From Paralithodes platypus (Eukaryota > Arthropoda > Malacostraca > Decapoda > Lithodidae): 64,000 bases of DNA. Position numbers and translations under genes: made by a program. Of the stretch, positions 21,126-31,690 are shown one piece after another (the first letter of the stretch is position 1; every line of letters starts with the position of its first letter). The stretch lies in NCBI GenBank assembly GCA_032716605.1, contig CM064519.1:15633910-15697909 (forward strand), in the 5' to 3' direction. The notes beneath the pieces are model-generated. The model made no database searches, was not told the origin of the DNA, and saw nothing but the letters and a program-made list of their open reading frames with translations.

Positions 21126-21226
21126 CAATAATACAGACTATATATAAAGGACTCGGCTTTCGTGTGACACCCTACTCTGATGTGGCTTGGTTGGTGCATT
21201 TTGTGTTATTGGTATGCAGTTGCTTT

Positions 21227-21346
21227 ACAGCTTAAGGAACCGGCCTGCGACCAGGACATTTTTCTACCGAAAAATGTACATATTTACCTTGAGAGGGGCT
21301 CAAGGGAGTGTAATTTTACGCTTGGTGGAGGTCTAGGGAACAAACT
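21227..21346 (+). mobile_element. A2 right-part fragment abutting a LINE 3' end
   Basis: Starts TTAAGGAACCGGCC (core onwards; the left half is absent) and ends at GGGAACAAACT, exactly where LINE sequence begins. Confidence 0.82.
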
Positions 21347-21491
21347 CTTCCTATGACTTAAATTGCTTCAAATTCCGTGTCCCGGCATTTTAGCTCGAAC
21401 GTCCCTTGATTTTGGCCCTGTTTCTCTTTCAACTCTGGGGGAGGCACTCGCTACAGGCAGTTCTGCCGTTTGTTTCCCTCATTCACATACG

Positions 21492-21531
<40 letters not shown>
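21347..21531 (+). mobile_element. LINE 3' end with poly(A), same family as 48,781
   Basis: About 145 bp almost identical to the end of the LINE fragment at 48,781-49,643 (CTTCCTATGACTTAAATTGC, GCTCGAACGTCCCTTGATTT, GGGGGAGGCACTCGCTA), followed by a 40-base A run at 21,492-21,531. This is an extreme 5' truncation; only the last codons of the reverse transcriptase frame remain. Confidence 0.88.
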
Positions 21532-21536
<5 letters not shown>

Positions 21537-21618
21537 AAACACTCTTGCTCAAATCACAACTCCAGCCCCCGTACATCCAGTGAGGCGTGCTGTGAGTGGT
21601 CTGGTAGATATATGGGTT

Positions 21619-21742
21619 TCATAAGTCAGCCTCCCTCCATCTAGGCCGCCTTGGTTTCTACTCACGCCATCAACGTCCCATTATATACCTCACCCTGGGT
21701 TCTTATGCCCATTCTTATTTGTTTATTTGTGTTTATAGTTAA
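21619..21742. repeat. left copy of a ~125-bp duplication flanking an A element
   Basis: ATAAGTCAGCCTCCCTCCAT, ACGCCATCAACGTCCCATTA and TTTATTTGTGTTTATAGTTAA recur in the same order at about 22,103-22,256, at roughly 85-90% identity by eye with small indels. Confidence 0.85.
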
Positions 21743-22106
21743 GGGGGGATGGGGATATTTATTGGTTTGTTTATTAATCTGTCTATATTTGTTTCGTAGT
21801 TTCCTCCATACACCTCCAACAAGATTAAAATTACACCCCCTAGACCCATTTTTAAGAAAAATGTCCCGGCCGAAGGCCGATTCCTCTTACATTACAGGCT
21901 CGCTATCGCTCACCAGGAAAAAATCGATACCTAATTGGCAGGAAAGGTCTTAAAATTGACAAAAATGGGGAGAAAGTTCTTAAAATCGCCAAAGTAATGG
22001 ACCTAATTTCTTACAATCTTAAAAACAATGGGGCTAAACACGAGGGAGAAAGGGGTCCACCAAAAAAAAAAAAAAAAAAAATCTCAAGTGGAAATCCCCC
22101 CCATAA
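21739..22106 (-). mobile_element. TTAA element family A, full-length
   Basis: TTAAGGGGGGATGGGG to GAAATCCCCCCCATAA. The left end resembles standard A, while the right end (TCTCAAGTGGAAAT) is A2-like. An A run is present at 22,062-22,080. Long duplicated flanks start at about 21,619 and 22,103. Confidence 0.9.
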
Positions 22107-22293
22107 GTCAGCCTCCCTCCATCTACTACTAGGCCGCCTTGGTGTCCACTCACGCCATCAACGTCCCATTATATGCCTCACCTTCGGTCTTTTTGTCCCA
22201 CAAGTATATCGCTCGCTCGCATGGATTGTTTATTTGTTCATAGTTTTTTAACTCGTGTAGGCTTCCATGATAAATGTTTACCTATAATCTCTT

Positions 22294-22860
22294 TTAACCC
22301 ACTGAGCCCCAGCTAGTTATAAATAAATGTACCACCAGGGACCGGCAGGATTTGATTTTTTTTTTCCAGAAACAATAGCGAATGGGTTAGGAATGAAGGA
22401 ATAACCACAATAAAACGATCAAAAAGGTCAAAAATTGGTCCTACGGAGCCCCCAAAAATCGATTTTAGAAGAGTAAAAAATTGAAGGCAAATACACCCAA
22501 AATACCGGTTTTTTGCGCGCTCACGCGCACGCGGTTGGACGTTGAGAGTTTTCATGGTTGCGTGGGATACTTACACAGTTCCCATACAAATCTGAGCCCT
22601 CTAGGTGCCATAGGACCGGAGTAATTGGGACCGGAGTACCTGTGATGACACGTTGTCGTCGCTGGGGCTCTCTTAAACTATCCTTCTACTCTAAAACTTT
22701 CCCTCCTACTAACGTTTCTGAGCCAGTACCGATACAAAGGTCAGCCCTGCGGATCTGCACGGTCTGCGGGCGGGTCCAAAGAAGAAGAAGAAGAAGAAGG
22801 GGTTTAGCGTTACATACATTGACGACGACACGTTGTCATCGCTGGGGTTCAGTGGGTTAA
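22294..22860. mobile_element. TTAA element J, 567 bp
   Basis: TTAACCCACTGAGCCCCAGC at the left and GCTGGGGTTCAGTGGGTTAA at the right form about 20-bp terminal inverted repeats that include TTAA. The right-end motif ACACGTTGTC.TCGCTGGGG also occurs internally at about 22,648. CCC-starting ends at TTAA fit piggyBac-type elements. No transposase frame; single copy here. Confidence 0.8.
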
Positions 22861-23377
22861 CATAGAGTAAAATGGGATGGATGGGACTCGTAAGCCTTGG
22901 TCAGCAACCCAGCTAGGGGAGACAACCTTATAAAAATATGGTTGGATGGGATTCGTCAGCCTTGCTCGGCAACCCTTATTACATCATTACCGTTCTTCAT
23001 TGTACACACCACTCAGTGTCAGTGAGGACCTTTACAACACATATTTATAACCTAAAATACGGTTACCTTAAATTCAACGTCTGTTAAGATAATCTAACTT
23101 AAAGTATTTGACTTCAGAGTAAGAGGCACACATACGTAAAATCTGCGGTGCGAAGGGACTTGCAGGCGAACTGATCGTTAATCCCTCAGCCACGCCTCCC
23201 TCCCTACCTCCTCCGCTGCTGTCATCTCCGTCGTTAAAATAATATACTGCCTCCCCCTCTGCTTCTCCACCTCTTCTGTTACCGCCGCCTCATACACACA
23301 AATTATTATTTGTTGTCCTAGTTGTGAACATCTACTATATAAAGGGCACTTTCTGTGACAATTCTGTATGTCAGTAT
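22861..23377. other. spacer, no gene seen
   Basis: Contains two related words (ATGGGACTCGTAAGCCTTGG and ATGGGATTCGTCAGCCTTGC, about 22,880 and 22,950). Nothing coding recognised. Confidence 0.5.
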
Positions 23378-23434
23378 TCAAGATGGAGAGCCCATACTAG
23401 GCATGCATACCAAGGGGTGCCAGAATAGGTCATA

Positions 23435-23465
<31 letters not shown>

Positions 23466-23545
23466 AAATCCAACTCCCTCAGTGTTCAAGATGGAGAGCC
23501 CATACTTGACATTTATACTAAGGGGGTGCCAGAATAGGTTTTAAG
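23378..23545. repeat. two-copy ~65-bp direct repeat around TG/G runs
   Basis: CAAGATGGAGAGCCCATACT and GGGGTGCCAGAATAGGT occur at about 23,378 and 23,484, separated by (TG)n and a G run. A third partial copy (GGACAGCCCATACTTCG) follows at 23,582. Confidence 0.85.
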
Positions 23546-23854
23546 CGAAAACATTTGTTTTGTCCCCTTACCCCCCGGGGGGAGGACAGCCCATACTTCG
23601 ATTATGATACGCTATATTGTAATTGCAATGATAAATACTAGACCATCATTACAGTACACTCATTTCAATTACAAAAACTATCATATCATATTGACTTGCT
23701 GAAAATATCGGTAAAACTATAGTAATTCCCCCCGACTATGATGGAAATAATTTAGACAGACGAACATAAGCACATCAACAACAACGAATCTGAATAACAT
23801 AGAGTACACCGATTCACCAATGCCCCCTCCCTTGCCTCTCCCATCAAACCCCCA

Positions 23855-23861
<7 letters not shown>

Positions 23862-23917
<56 letters not shown>
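23862..23917. repeat. (CT)n microsatellite
   Basis: About 27 CT units. Confidence 0.95.
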
Positions 23918-23919
<2 letters not shown>

Positions 23920-23984
23920 GTCTATGTCCGGCAGCCAGATCACGTATCCCTAAATGAGCCTCTAGCCTTTATATCCTCTCCCCC

Positions 23985-24425
23985 CCTACGTCAGATAATA
24001 GGTGTCGCCCCCTCCCCTCCCTTTCAAACCCTCACGTATAACTCCCCTCCCCTCCAAACCCCCATGGATACCTCTCCCCTCCCCTCCCTATCAAACCCCC
24101 ATGAATACCCCCACCCCCCCTCTCTCCTCCCTTTCAAAACCCCCAAGGACCTTCCCCTCCTCCCTCGGGATCTTCTTCTCTGATAAAGCGTCTACCCTAA
24201 TCCCCCCCCCCCCCCGCTCCCGCAGAAATACAATGCCTCCCCCTTTTCCCACATTCCTACCTACTCCCCTCACTAAGAACTCTCCCCTCCCCCTCCCACC
24301 GTCTACCCCCCAGGAATACAATACCTCCCCCTTCCCACATTCCTACCTACTCTCCATACTAAGAATTATCCCCTCCCTTCCTCTTACGTATCCTCCCTTC
24401 CTCCTAAGTAGGTTATCCTCCCTTC
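23985..24425. repeat. C/T-rich low-complexity DNA
   Basis: Pyrimidine-rich imperfect repeats (CTCCCCTCCC and ACATTCCTACCTACTC types). The proline-rich open frame across it follows from composition. Confidence 0.8.
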
Positions 24426-24448
24426 TTCGTAATTACCTGCTATTCCTC

Positions 24449-24791
24449 TTAAGGGAGACTGGCCTGCTTTTTCTCTCTGGGTTTTATCCATTCGGCCCCA
24501 TTCAGCCTATTGTTTTAATACGTTTCTCCCCATTCAGGCATCGATTTATTCCTGGCGATTGATAGCGACCCATCATTGCATTGAGAAATCCGACTTCGCC
24601 GGAGACATTTTTCTACCAAACAATGTACAAACTAAGTCAGCTATCTAAAACATAATCCAAAATATGGTGGCTTGCTATCGCTTGCCGGGTTCAAATCGAC
24701 ACCTGGATGAGGATAAACGTCTTAAAATAGTCGGCTGAATGGGGTCGAATGGCTACTGCCTAGAAAACAAAAAACAGGTCGATCCCCTTAA
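24449..24791 (+). mobile_element. TTAA palindromic element family B
   Basis: TTAAGGGAGACTGGCCTGC to CAGGTCGATCCCCTTAA, with arms and core (TCCGACTTCGCCGGAGAC). Confidence 0.88.
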
Positions 24792-24811
24792 GTACCTTCC
24801 CTTCCTCCTCA

Positions 24812-24862
24812 GGACCCCCTTCTCCCTCATGCTTAGACCCATTAGTTTTAAGATTGTAAGAC
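24812..24862 (+). mobile_element. family A iteron fragment
   Basis: GACCCCCTTCTCCCTCATGC and TTAGTTTTAAGATTGTAAGACC only; the rest of the element is absent. Confidence 0.65.
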
Positions 24863-24949
24863 CCTATGGTATAAACAACGGTTATCAGCAACTAGAGAAT
24901 CTCAATAATTATTATGTTCTCTCCACCAACCAACTTTACTCCTAAACTC

Positions 24950-25170
24950 GATTAATGAAATTAACAAACACATGTGGCAGTCCGGGGATTCGAACCTAGG
25001 ATGCTCACATCGAAAATCAACACACTTATGCATTGCACCACGAAGACAGTTAAAGAAAGGTGGACAAGCCTACGATTTATTATGCAGTTTCGAATCCTGC
25101 ATATCAATCTAAGCATGTACACACTTTCCAACTGCGCTATCATAGGCTATGCATAGGTGAAAGGAAATAG
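24950..25170 (-). mobile_element. tRNA-derived SINE, family S1, extended copy
   Basis: B-box complement GGGGATTCGAACC at about 24,986, degenerate A box (ATGCATTGCACCACGAAGAC), then the shared extension (ATCCTGCATATCAATCTAAG, GGTGAAAGG). Confidence 0.78.
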
Positions 25171-25737
25171 TAATTAATGGGGCACTTAAACCTAGGGAAG
25201 GCCTCTCGATAAACTACTACTGAACCTGAATGAATTATTATGTTCTCTCCACCAATATATAAAAATATGTCTAAAAAAATTCCAGAAATATCTGTACACA
25301 ACTGTATCAATTATATATATATATATGTTTACTTATACTTTCACAGCATACAGAATATACTGCAAAAAAAAAATGGTATGAAAACTGTAGCCTAATCAAA
25401 ATGTCTAATATAATGTATGGTACTATTAGGGTACTTATACACTGTGGGTACTATTCGCAGCAATATACCTACATAACATAAGAATATACAGATAAATCAT
25501 TATTCAGATTTCCAAAGAATGTATATACATTGTTCATACACTTTGCTATGCCCTTATGCCTCAACAGAGTAAGTAATAGAATACCTCAATACAACATCGA
25601 AAAAAAAAAATAAAAAAATAAAAAAACTACCGGTACATAATATTTACACAACATAAACTCCAAACAACATCTCGGGTTGCCTGTCCAGAGAGTTCTACCG
25701 GATCGTATACATGGCATACTATAAACTCCACTTTTAT
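25171..25737. other. AT-rich spacer
   Basis: No gene seen; short TA repeats at about 25,313-25,326 and an A-rich tract near 25,600. Confidence 0.5.
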
Positions 25738-26067
25738 ATAAGGGGAGATGGGCCGTTTGTCTGGCTCCCCCTTCTTCCTCATGTTTAGCTCCATTAGTTT
25801 TCAGATTTTATGACGTTCGCCCCATTAGTTTGTCAGTTTTAAGACCTTTCATCCCATTTGTTTATCGATATCAAGGCCTTTCGTGCCATTTAGGTGTCGA
25901 TATTTTCCTGGCGAGCGATAGCGAGCCTGTAATTATAAGAGGAACCGGCCTTAGGCCGGATCGGCCTTAGGCCGGGAAATTTTTCTATAATTTGTTTTAC
26001 AAATATATCTTAAAGTTGGGTCTAGGGGGTGTTTATTTAAGCTTGATGGAAGTCTAAGGAGGAAACA

Positions 26068-26119
<52 letters not shown>

Positions 26120-26177
26120 TATATATATACCGTATATAGAAAGACATAAGCAAATAAATGCGGCCTTCCCGCCTTAA
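25738..26177 (+). mobile_element. TTAA element family A with duplicated hairpin
   Basis: ATAAGGGGAGATGGGCCG to TTCCCGCCTTAA. The GC hairpin occurs twice in a row at 25,945-25,959 and 25,961-25,976 (CCGGCCTTAGGCCGG type). A (TA)n tract expanded in the right tail accounts for the extra length. Confidence 0.88.
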
Positions 26178-26292
26178 ACATAATTTATAAGGGTAACAAC
26201 TTGAATAGCCAAGTGGAGTGGAAAAGGGAATTTGGAAGTGAAATGGCTTTTGAAATTGAGATATGGTTTGAGGGAACTGAGCCTTGAACATT

Positions 26293-26412
26293 AAGCCGGT
26301 ATCACACGAGCGCTTTTTCCCTCAACATTTATCCTCAACGCTTGTCTGGCAGCTTATGAGGTTAACATTTATGATATTTTTGCTACCTAAATTCATCTAC
26401 CACCAGTCTAGT
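26293..26412 (+). mobile_element. TTAA element family D, left part
   Basis: TTAAGCCGGTATCACACGAG and CTCAACATTTATCCTCAACG; breaks off after CCAGTCTAGTT where a truncated A2 copy begins. Confidence 0.87.
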
Positions 26413-26593
26413 TAATTTAGGTGTCGATTTTTTCCTGGCGAGCGGTAGCGAGCCTGTAATTTAAGGAGATCCGGCCTTCGGCCGGGAAATTTTTCTACCG
26501 AAAAATGTACAAATTTATCTTGAAAGGGGGTCTAGGGGGAGTAATTTTAAGCTTGATGGAAGTCTAGGGAATCAACTAAAAACCTCCCCTTAA
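26413..26593 (+). mobile_element. TTAA element A2, left-truncated
   Basis: Starts within the iterons (TTTAGGTGTCGATTTTTTCC), with intact core, both hairpins, GGGAATCAACTAAAAACC and the final CCTCCCCTTAA. Confidence 0.87.
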
Positions 26594-26736
26594 GTTGGAT
26601 CTGCGGTGGTAAAATGGGTCGAGTGAGAGAGTTCAAAGTCTGTCAACTGCTGGAGGCCCTTCTTAAGCTGAATAAAATCGTCTAGTAGCAGCCAGAATCA
26701 AGTTAAAAGGACGGCGCCCGGTACAGAAGGGGTTAA
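26590..26736 (-). mobile_element. TTAA element family C, partial, reverse orientation
   Basis: GGATCTGCGGTGGTAAAATG, CCCTTCTTAAGCTGAATAAA, AATCGTCTAGTAGCAGCCAG and the end GGTACAGAAGGGGTTAA. It shares TTAA with the A2 copy to its left. Confidence 0.8.
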
Positions 26737-26827
26737 ATTAATAAATGGTGATGTGTGAATTATGTACCGTAGTCTTGAAATGTGAGTGGGTAGAGAACAT
26801 TAAATATTGATTGGCTTATAGGTACGC

Positions 26828-27213
26828 TTAAGGGGGGGTCACCGTTTTGTTTTAATAATTCTCTCCTTTTCTCTCTTTCCCTGGCTTGTATCCATTCGGC
26901 CCCATTCAGCCAACTGTTTTGAGATGTTTATCCCCATCCAGGTGTTGATTTTTTCCTGGCGAGCGATAGCGAACCAGCATTGTATGAAGAAATCCGGCTT
27001 CGCCGGAAACATTTTTCTATCGAAAAATGTACAAATTTAGCTTGCTGTCAAAACAAAAATATATTATATGCTGGCTCGCTACCGCTCGCCAGGAAAATAT
27101 TGACACCTGGATGGGGGTACACGTCTTAAAACAGTAGACTGAATGGGGCCGAATGGATACAAGCCAAAGAGCGAGGGAGAGAAAGAGAGAAAAAGCGAGG
27201 TGGACTCCCTTAA
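26828..27213 (+). mobile_element. TTAA palindromic element family B, full-length
   Basis: 386 bp between TTAA sites; arms GGCTTGTATCCATTCGGCCC and GGGCCGAATGGATACAAGCC match exactly. Core CCGGCTTCGCCGG then ACATTTTTCTATCGAAAAAT. Confidence 0.93.
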
Positions 27214-27357
27214 AGCTACACTTACAATTTATAACCTGCAATTAAAGCCTATTAAACCATTTTATAGCCATCATATATTTAAATATTTATTTTACCATAG
27301 CACAGGTACCAAATGCTCATATGAGTCATGATGAATTATTAGGACTCTTATTTTAGG

Positions 27358-27600
27358 TCGTTATCTAATTATTGTTCGTTTTAATGTTATGATTATTTGA
27401 ATTATACAGTATATTGTAGGAGAATATTGCTGTTTAATACAGAAATAATACAGTAAACTGATAATTTATACCATAAAAACTATATAATTATTGTTCATGT
27501 TATTATTATGATTATTTGAATTATACAGTATATTGTAGGAAAATAGTGGTTTAATATATAAATAATACAGTACACTGATCAGTTATACCTTAAAAACACT
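27358..27600. repeat. ~120-bp tandem duplication, AT-rich
   Basis: Two adjacent copies containing GATTATTTGAATTATACAGT, ATATTGTAGGA and AATAATACAGTA in the same order. Confidence 0.87.
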
Positions 27601-27904
27601 TGCCCATTTGAGTATGGTAAATGTTTAGAAGACATGCATTGCTTTTTCATGAAATCCACAATTTCATGTTTGTATTGATTCCATTTAATTTTGGCATTCA
27701 CAAATTATATATGGGTTAACCTAATCTAACTTGACCAACGTAACCTAGCCTAACATTATGAATCTAACCATCTTAATGAAATCTAGTATTGAATGTAAAT
27801 TGAGAAACTTGGCAGAAATAGACCAAACAACATAGTTAAATCCTAGATTGGGGGAAGAGGAGAAATAGGTAGTGGTGGGTGGTAATGGGGGCCCAATGAA
27901 TACA

Positions 27905-28175
27905 TGGGAAAATGAATGAATGAACTGATTGCGTCAAAAAAAATGAATAACGAACTGAATGAATGAATGAAAAACAATAAATGAAGGAAGGAATGAATAA
28001 CTGAATGAATGAATGAACTGAATGAATAATTAAATGAAGAACTGAATGAATGAATGAATAAAAACAATGAATGAAGGAATGAATGAAGAACTGAATGAAT
28101 TTATGAATGAACAAATTAATGAACAAATGGACGAATGAATAAACGAATGAATGAACGAATGAATGAAAGAAGGAA
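27905..28175. repeat. impure (GAAT)n microsatellite
   Basis: GAAT/GAAC tetranucleotide repeats over about 270 bp. The Ser/Phe/His-rich frames on the minus strand are read-through. Confidence 0.9.
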
Positions 28176-28381
28176 TGGCAAAACAAAAAATAAATTATAA
28201 CAAAATAAAAATATCTCCTTAAATATGCTTGAGGCAAGACTGCGGGGGAGGTTCTTGAATGGAGTTGAAAAAAAATATATATATAAATTTATATATATAA
28301 TTTCTGAGGCGGCAAGTGAAGAGTTGAAGATACTGAGAGATGTGTACGTACTTCAGGAAGGAATGCGAGTTATTTTCGGCT

Positions 28382-28751
28382 TTAAGGGGGTAGTGCTTGA
28401 TTTTTGGGATATATATATATATATATATATATATCAACTTTTAGTTTCCTCGCTAGACCTCCATCAAGCTTAAAAAAAAAAAAAAACCCTAGACACCCTT
28501 TCAAGATAATTTGTACTTTTTTCGGTAGAAAAATTTCCAGGCCAAAGGCCGGTTCCTCTTCAAATTACAGGCTCGCTTTCACTCAATCGAAACCTAAATG
28601 GCACGAAGTGGCTTAATTAAAGTTGTCAACGTAATGGGGCGAAAGGTGTTAAAATCGCCAAACTAATGAGGTAAATGTCTTTAAATATCAAAACTAATGA
28701 AACTAAACAAGAGGGAGAAGGGGGTCGAAAAAAAACCCACCTCCCCCTTAA
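28382..28751 (-). mobile_element. TTAA element family A
   Basis: TTAAGGGGGTAGTGC to CACCTCCCCCTTAA, with (TA)n in the left tail, hairpins (TTTTTCGGTAGAAAAA, GGCCAAAGGCC) and iterons. Confidence 0.88.
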
Positions 28752-28899
28752 CTCATTCAGCACGATGACGCCTTCTTACCTTTGGTTCTGGCTAAAATTA
28801 AGCTATTATATATATATACAGCTTCAGAAATACCTGTGCTATTCAGAGGGTTTTATGAGATCGTATTTACCCCCTTCGAATCCCAGAGGTAGATCTTAA
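28748..28899 (+). mobile_element. C-related TTAA element
   Basis: TTAACTCATTCAGCACGATGAC, TTCTGGCTAAAATTAAGC and TTTTATGAGATCGTATTTAC. The last word recurs at about 32,199, so this is a distinct C-like subfamily. It shares TTAA with A copies on both sides. Confidence 0.65.
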
Positions 28900-28981
28900 A
28901 GGGGCATGGTGGTATATGTTTGCTCATTTATATATATATGTTTAGTTTCCTCCGTAGACCTCCATCACGATATATACAGTC

Positions 28982-29015
<34 letters not shown>

Positions 29016-29284
29016 GCCCAAAACCCTCCTAGAAGATACATTTTTGCATTGTTAAAAAGCAAAATGTCCCGGCCGATGGCCAATTTCTCTTAAATTACAG
29101 GCTCTCTATCGCCAAGAGAAAATGGACACCCAAATGACGTGAAAAGTCTTAATATTGACAAAGAAACGGGGTGAAAGGTCTTAAAATCGCAAGACTAAGG
29201 AGCTGAAAGTCGTAAAATCTGAAAATTAATGGGCTAAACATGAGGAAGAAGAGGGCTCAGAAAAACGAATAATCTCCCCCTTAA
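28896..29284 (-). mobile_element. TTAA element family A
   Basis: TTAAAGGGGCATGG to AATCTCCCCCTTAA with an internal A run (28,986-29,014). The core is degenerate (GGCTCTCTATCGCCAAG). Confidence 0.85.
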
Positions 29285-29299
29285 TGTACAGAAAACCGC

Positions 29300-29595
29300 C
29301 TGACAGATTTTAAGACGTTCGGCCCATTAGTTTGGCGATTTGAAGACTTTTCACCCCATTTTGTTCTCAATATTAGGACCTTTCGTGCCATTTAGGTGTC
29401 GATTTTGTTCTTGGCGACCGATAGCGAGCCTGTAATTATAGGAGTAACTACCGAAAAATGTACACATTTATCTTGAAGGGGGATCCTAGTTTTTTATTTT
29501 ATTTTAAAGTCTGATTGAGGTCTAGGGAGGAAACTAGAAAAAATATATATACAGTATATGAAAACATCGACCAAAAGTGAACCATCTCCCCTTAA
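29300..29595 (+). mobile_element. TTAA element family A, left-truncated
   Basis: Begins at an iteron (AGATTTTAAGACGTTCGGCC), has the core GCGACCGATAGCGAGC and ends CCATCTCCCCTTAA. The GC hairpin is lost. Confidence 0.85.
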
Positions 29596-29869
29596 CAGAC
29601 AGACGAAATTATCGACAGAAAATCACAGAAAGACAGACAGACACAGAAACAGAGAATTTACATCTTCAGACTCAATTTCAAGAACCCAGTGAGGCAAGGA
29701 ATGGAGTGAATGGAAAGCCTAGACGAGGTGTTCCTAGCAGTAAATCTTCGTAGGAACATGACGAGACCTTCAATATCATGGTGTTCCTTTCATTCTATGC
29801 TGGCTAGCAATAGACGATGTTAATAATTTTGGGAAAGATATTTAATAATAATTGGTATGAAATTTTCTA

Positions 29870-29909
29870 AAAAAAAAAAAAAAAAAAAATCTATCTATCT
29901 ATCTATCTA
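29870..29909 (-). repeat. (TAGA)n tail of the RTE-like LINE and A run
   Basis: On the minus strand the stop codon is followed by TAGATAGATAGATAGATAG, then an A-rich tract in the other orientation. A short tandem tail in place of poly(A) is usual for RTE elements. Confidence 0.75.
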
Positions 29910-31345
29910 TTGCCTGACGCCGTGATCCCCGAAGGGGTGGCCACGAACGAACCGCCCCCATGCACCTCTGTCCCCAGTCAGTCGACGCCCCTCCCCCCAA
30001 CCAGCACCGCCTTCGTTCATGTACTTCCTCACTCCATCCTTCCACCTCATATTCGGTCTACCTCTCCCCCTCTGTCCCTCCACCTCGCTCTCGTACACCC
30101 TCTTAGTCATTCTCTCGCTTTCCATACGTTCCATATGGCCGAACCATCTCAAGTTGTTCCTTTTCACACTTTCCAGCACATCTACCTCCACACCACACCT
30201 CCTTCTTACTTCCTCATTAGTCTGTCTATCCCTCCATGTAACTCCGCACGCACTCCTTAAGTAATTCATTTCCACTGCTCTCACTCTTGGTCTGAGTCTC
30301 TCAACCAACGTCCATGCTTCGCTTCCGTAAGTCAGTGTCGGGATTACCACACTGTCATGCAAGGACTTCTTCACTTCCATACTGACCACCCTATTTCTTG
30401 TTACTGCTTTTAGCGTTCCTACAACCCTCTTCCCCTGTTGTACCCTCTCCCGCACCTCTTCATCCATAGTCCCATCTTTACTCAACACACTGCCCAGATA
30501 CTTAAAAGAGTTGACGATCTCCATAGCCTGACCGTTCAGCTTCACCTCACACTCTGTGACTTCACCCCTTTCGAAGACCATAACCTTGCTCTTCCCCGTA
30601 TTTACCTTCAAATTCCGTTTTTCACACACTGTTCCAAACTCATTTACCAGACCCTGCAACTCCCATTCATTATCACTCATCAGAACTGTATCATCCGCAA
30701 ACAGCAGTATAGGTAGCTTCCACTCAATTCCCTCCCTTTTCAGCGATACACCAACATCCACTGCTCTTGATAGTATTTCTTTCATAACTCCATCCATATA
30801 TACAGTAAACAACCACGGGGACATCACACACCCCTGTTTCAAACCAACATTCAGGTCAAAGAACTCGCTCTGCTCACTCTCCACACGTACTGCCGCCTTT
30901 GCACCCTCATACATGCTCTTCACTGCTTTCAGCAACTTGCCCTCTACTCCGTATATTCTAAGTACTTTCCACAAACCTTCTCTATCCACTCTGTCATAGG
31001 CCTTCTCCAAGTCCATAAAGGCAACATACACCTTTTGTTTCTTCTCCAGATACTTCTCCACAACACAATTCAGGGTAAAAATCTGATCTACACATCCTCT
31101 TCCCTTCCTAAAACCTCCCTGCTCGTCGCCTATCCATTTCTCCGTTCTCACTCTCACTCTCTCAATCACTACCCTACTGTATACCTTCCCTACTACGCTT
31201 AGAAGACATATTCCTCGGTGGTTACCACACACTCCTCTTTCCCCTTTGCCCTTATATAGGGGGACTATTATGCCAGTCTTCCAGTCATCGGGTGCACTCC
31301 CCTTCTCCCATGCTAGTTTGCACATTTCCCATACCCATTCTAAAA
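29907..31345 (-). CDS. RTE-like LINE reverse transcriptase, 5'-truncated
   Basis: The minus-strand frame runs about 480 codons without a stop. It carries reverse transcriptase blocks: GIIVPLYKGKGE, then GFRKGRGCVDQIFTL, FMDLEKAYDRVD (first Asp block), LKQGCVMSPWLF, and LLFADDTVLM with the catalytic FADD. FKYLGSVLSKDG and C-terminal WFGHMERM and GRGRPNMRWKDGV follow. These resemble RTE-type LINEs. The upstream apurinic endonuclease domain is absent, so the copy is truncated near LEWVWEMCKLAWEKG. The in-frame ATG at 31,394 lies in unrelated sequence. The stop codon TAG falls at the start of the TAGA tail. It cannot be autonomous. Confidence 0.88.
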
Positions 31346-31690
31346 AAAAATACCTGGATATAAAAATATATAAAATAAAAAAGATACTGACCAAACTAGT
31401 TGAAACACTAGAGGCTCATGGCCAGATGATGGGGGAACCCACTGTGCACCCCAGAACATCCATGCTTACCTGTTGAAAAGTAGAGAAACGCAATGTATTA
31501 GAAACGTTAGTATAAAAAGGTAAATACTGTCATATCACTGTAAATCAACCATAAAATGATGGGGAATTTATCGAGACACACTATGATGGTTATAGTCACA
31601 CCAGGTGCATAATTAGAATTAGGAATTTAAACGACAGGTTAAAACTTAAATATTAGAGTTACATAATTATATCCAAAGCGAGAAGTGGGG
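31346..31690. other. spacer upstream of the RTE fragment
   Basis: No repeat recognised. On the minus strand TTTCTCTACTTTTCAACAG followed by GT at about 31,490-31,472 resembles a splice acceptor (or donor) context, but no exon can be supported. Confidence 0.3.

Noticed and set aside
29910..30999. Plus-strand open frames opposite the RTE-like LINE
   Set aside because: They are antisense shadows of the reverse transcriptase frame, which carries the recognisable motifs.
31385..31490. Host exon spliced to the RTE fragment
   Set aside because: An acceptor-like pyrimidine tract and CAG occur on the minus strand, but no coding continuity or donor partner supports a gene.
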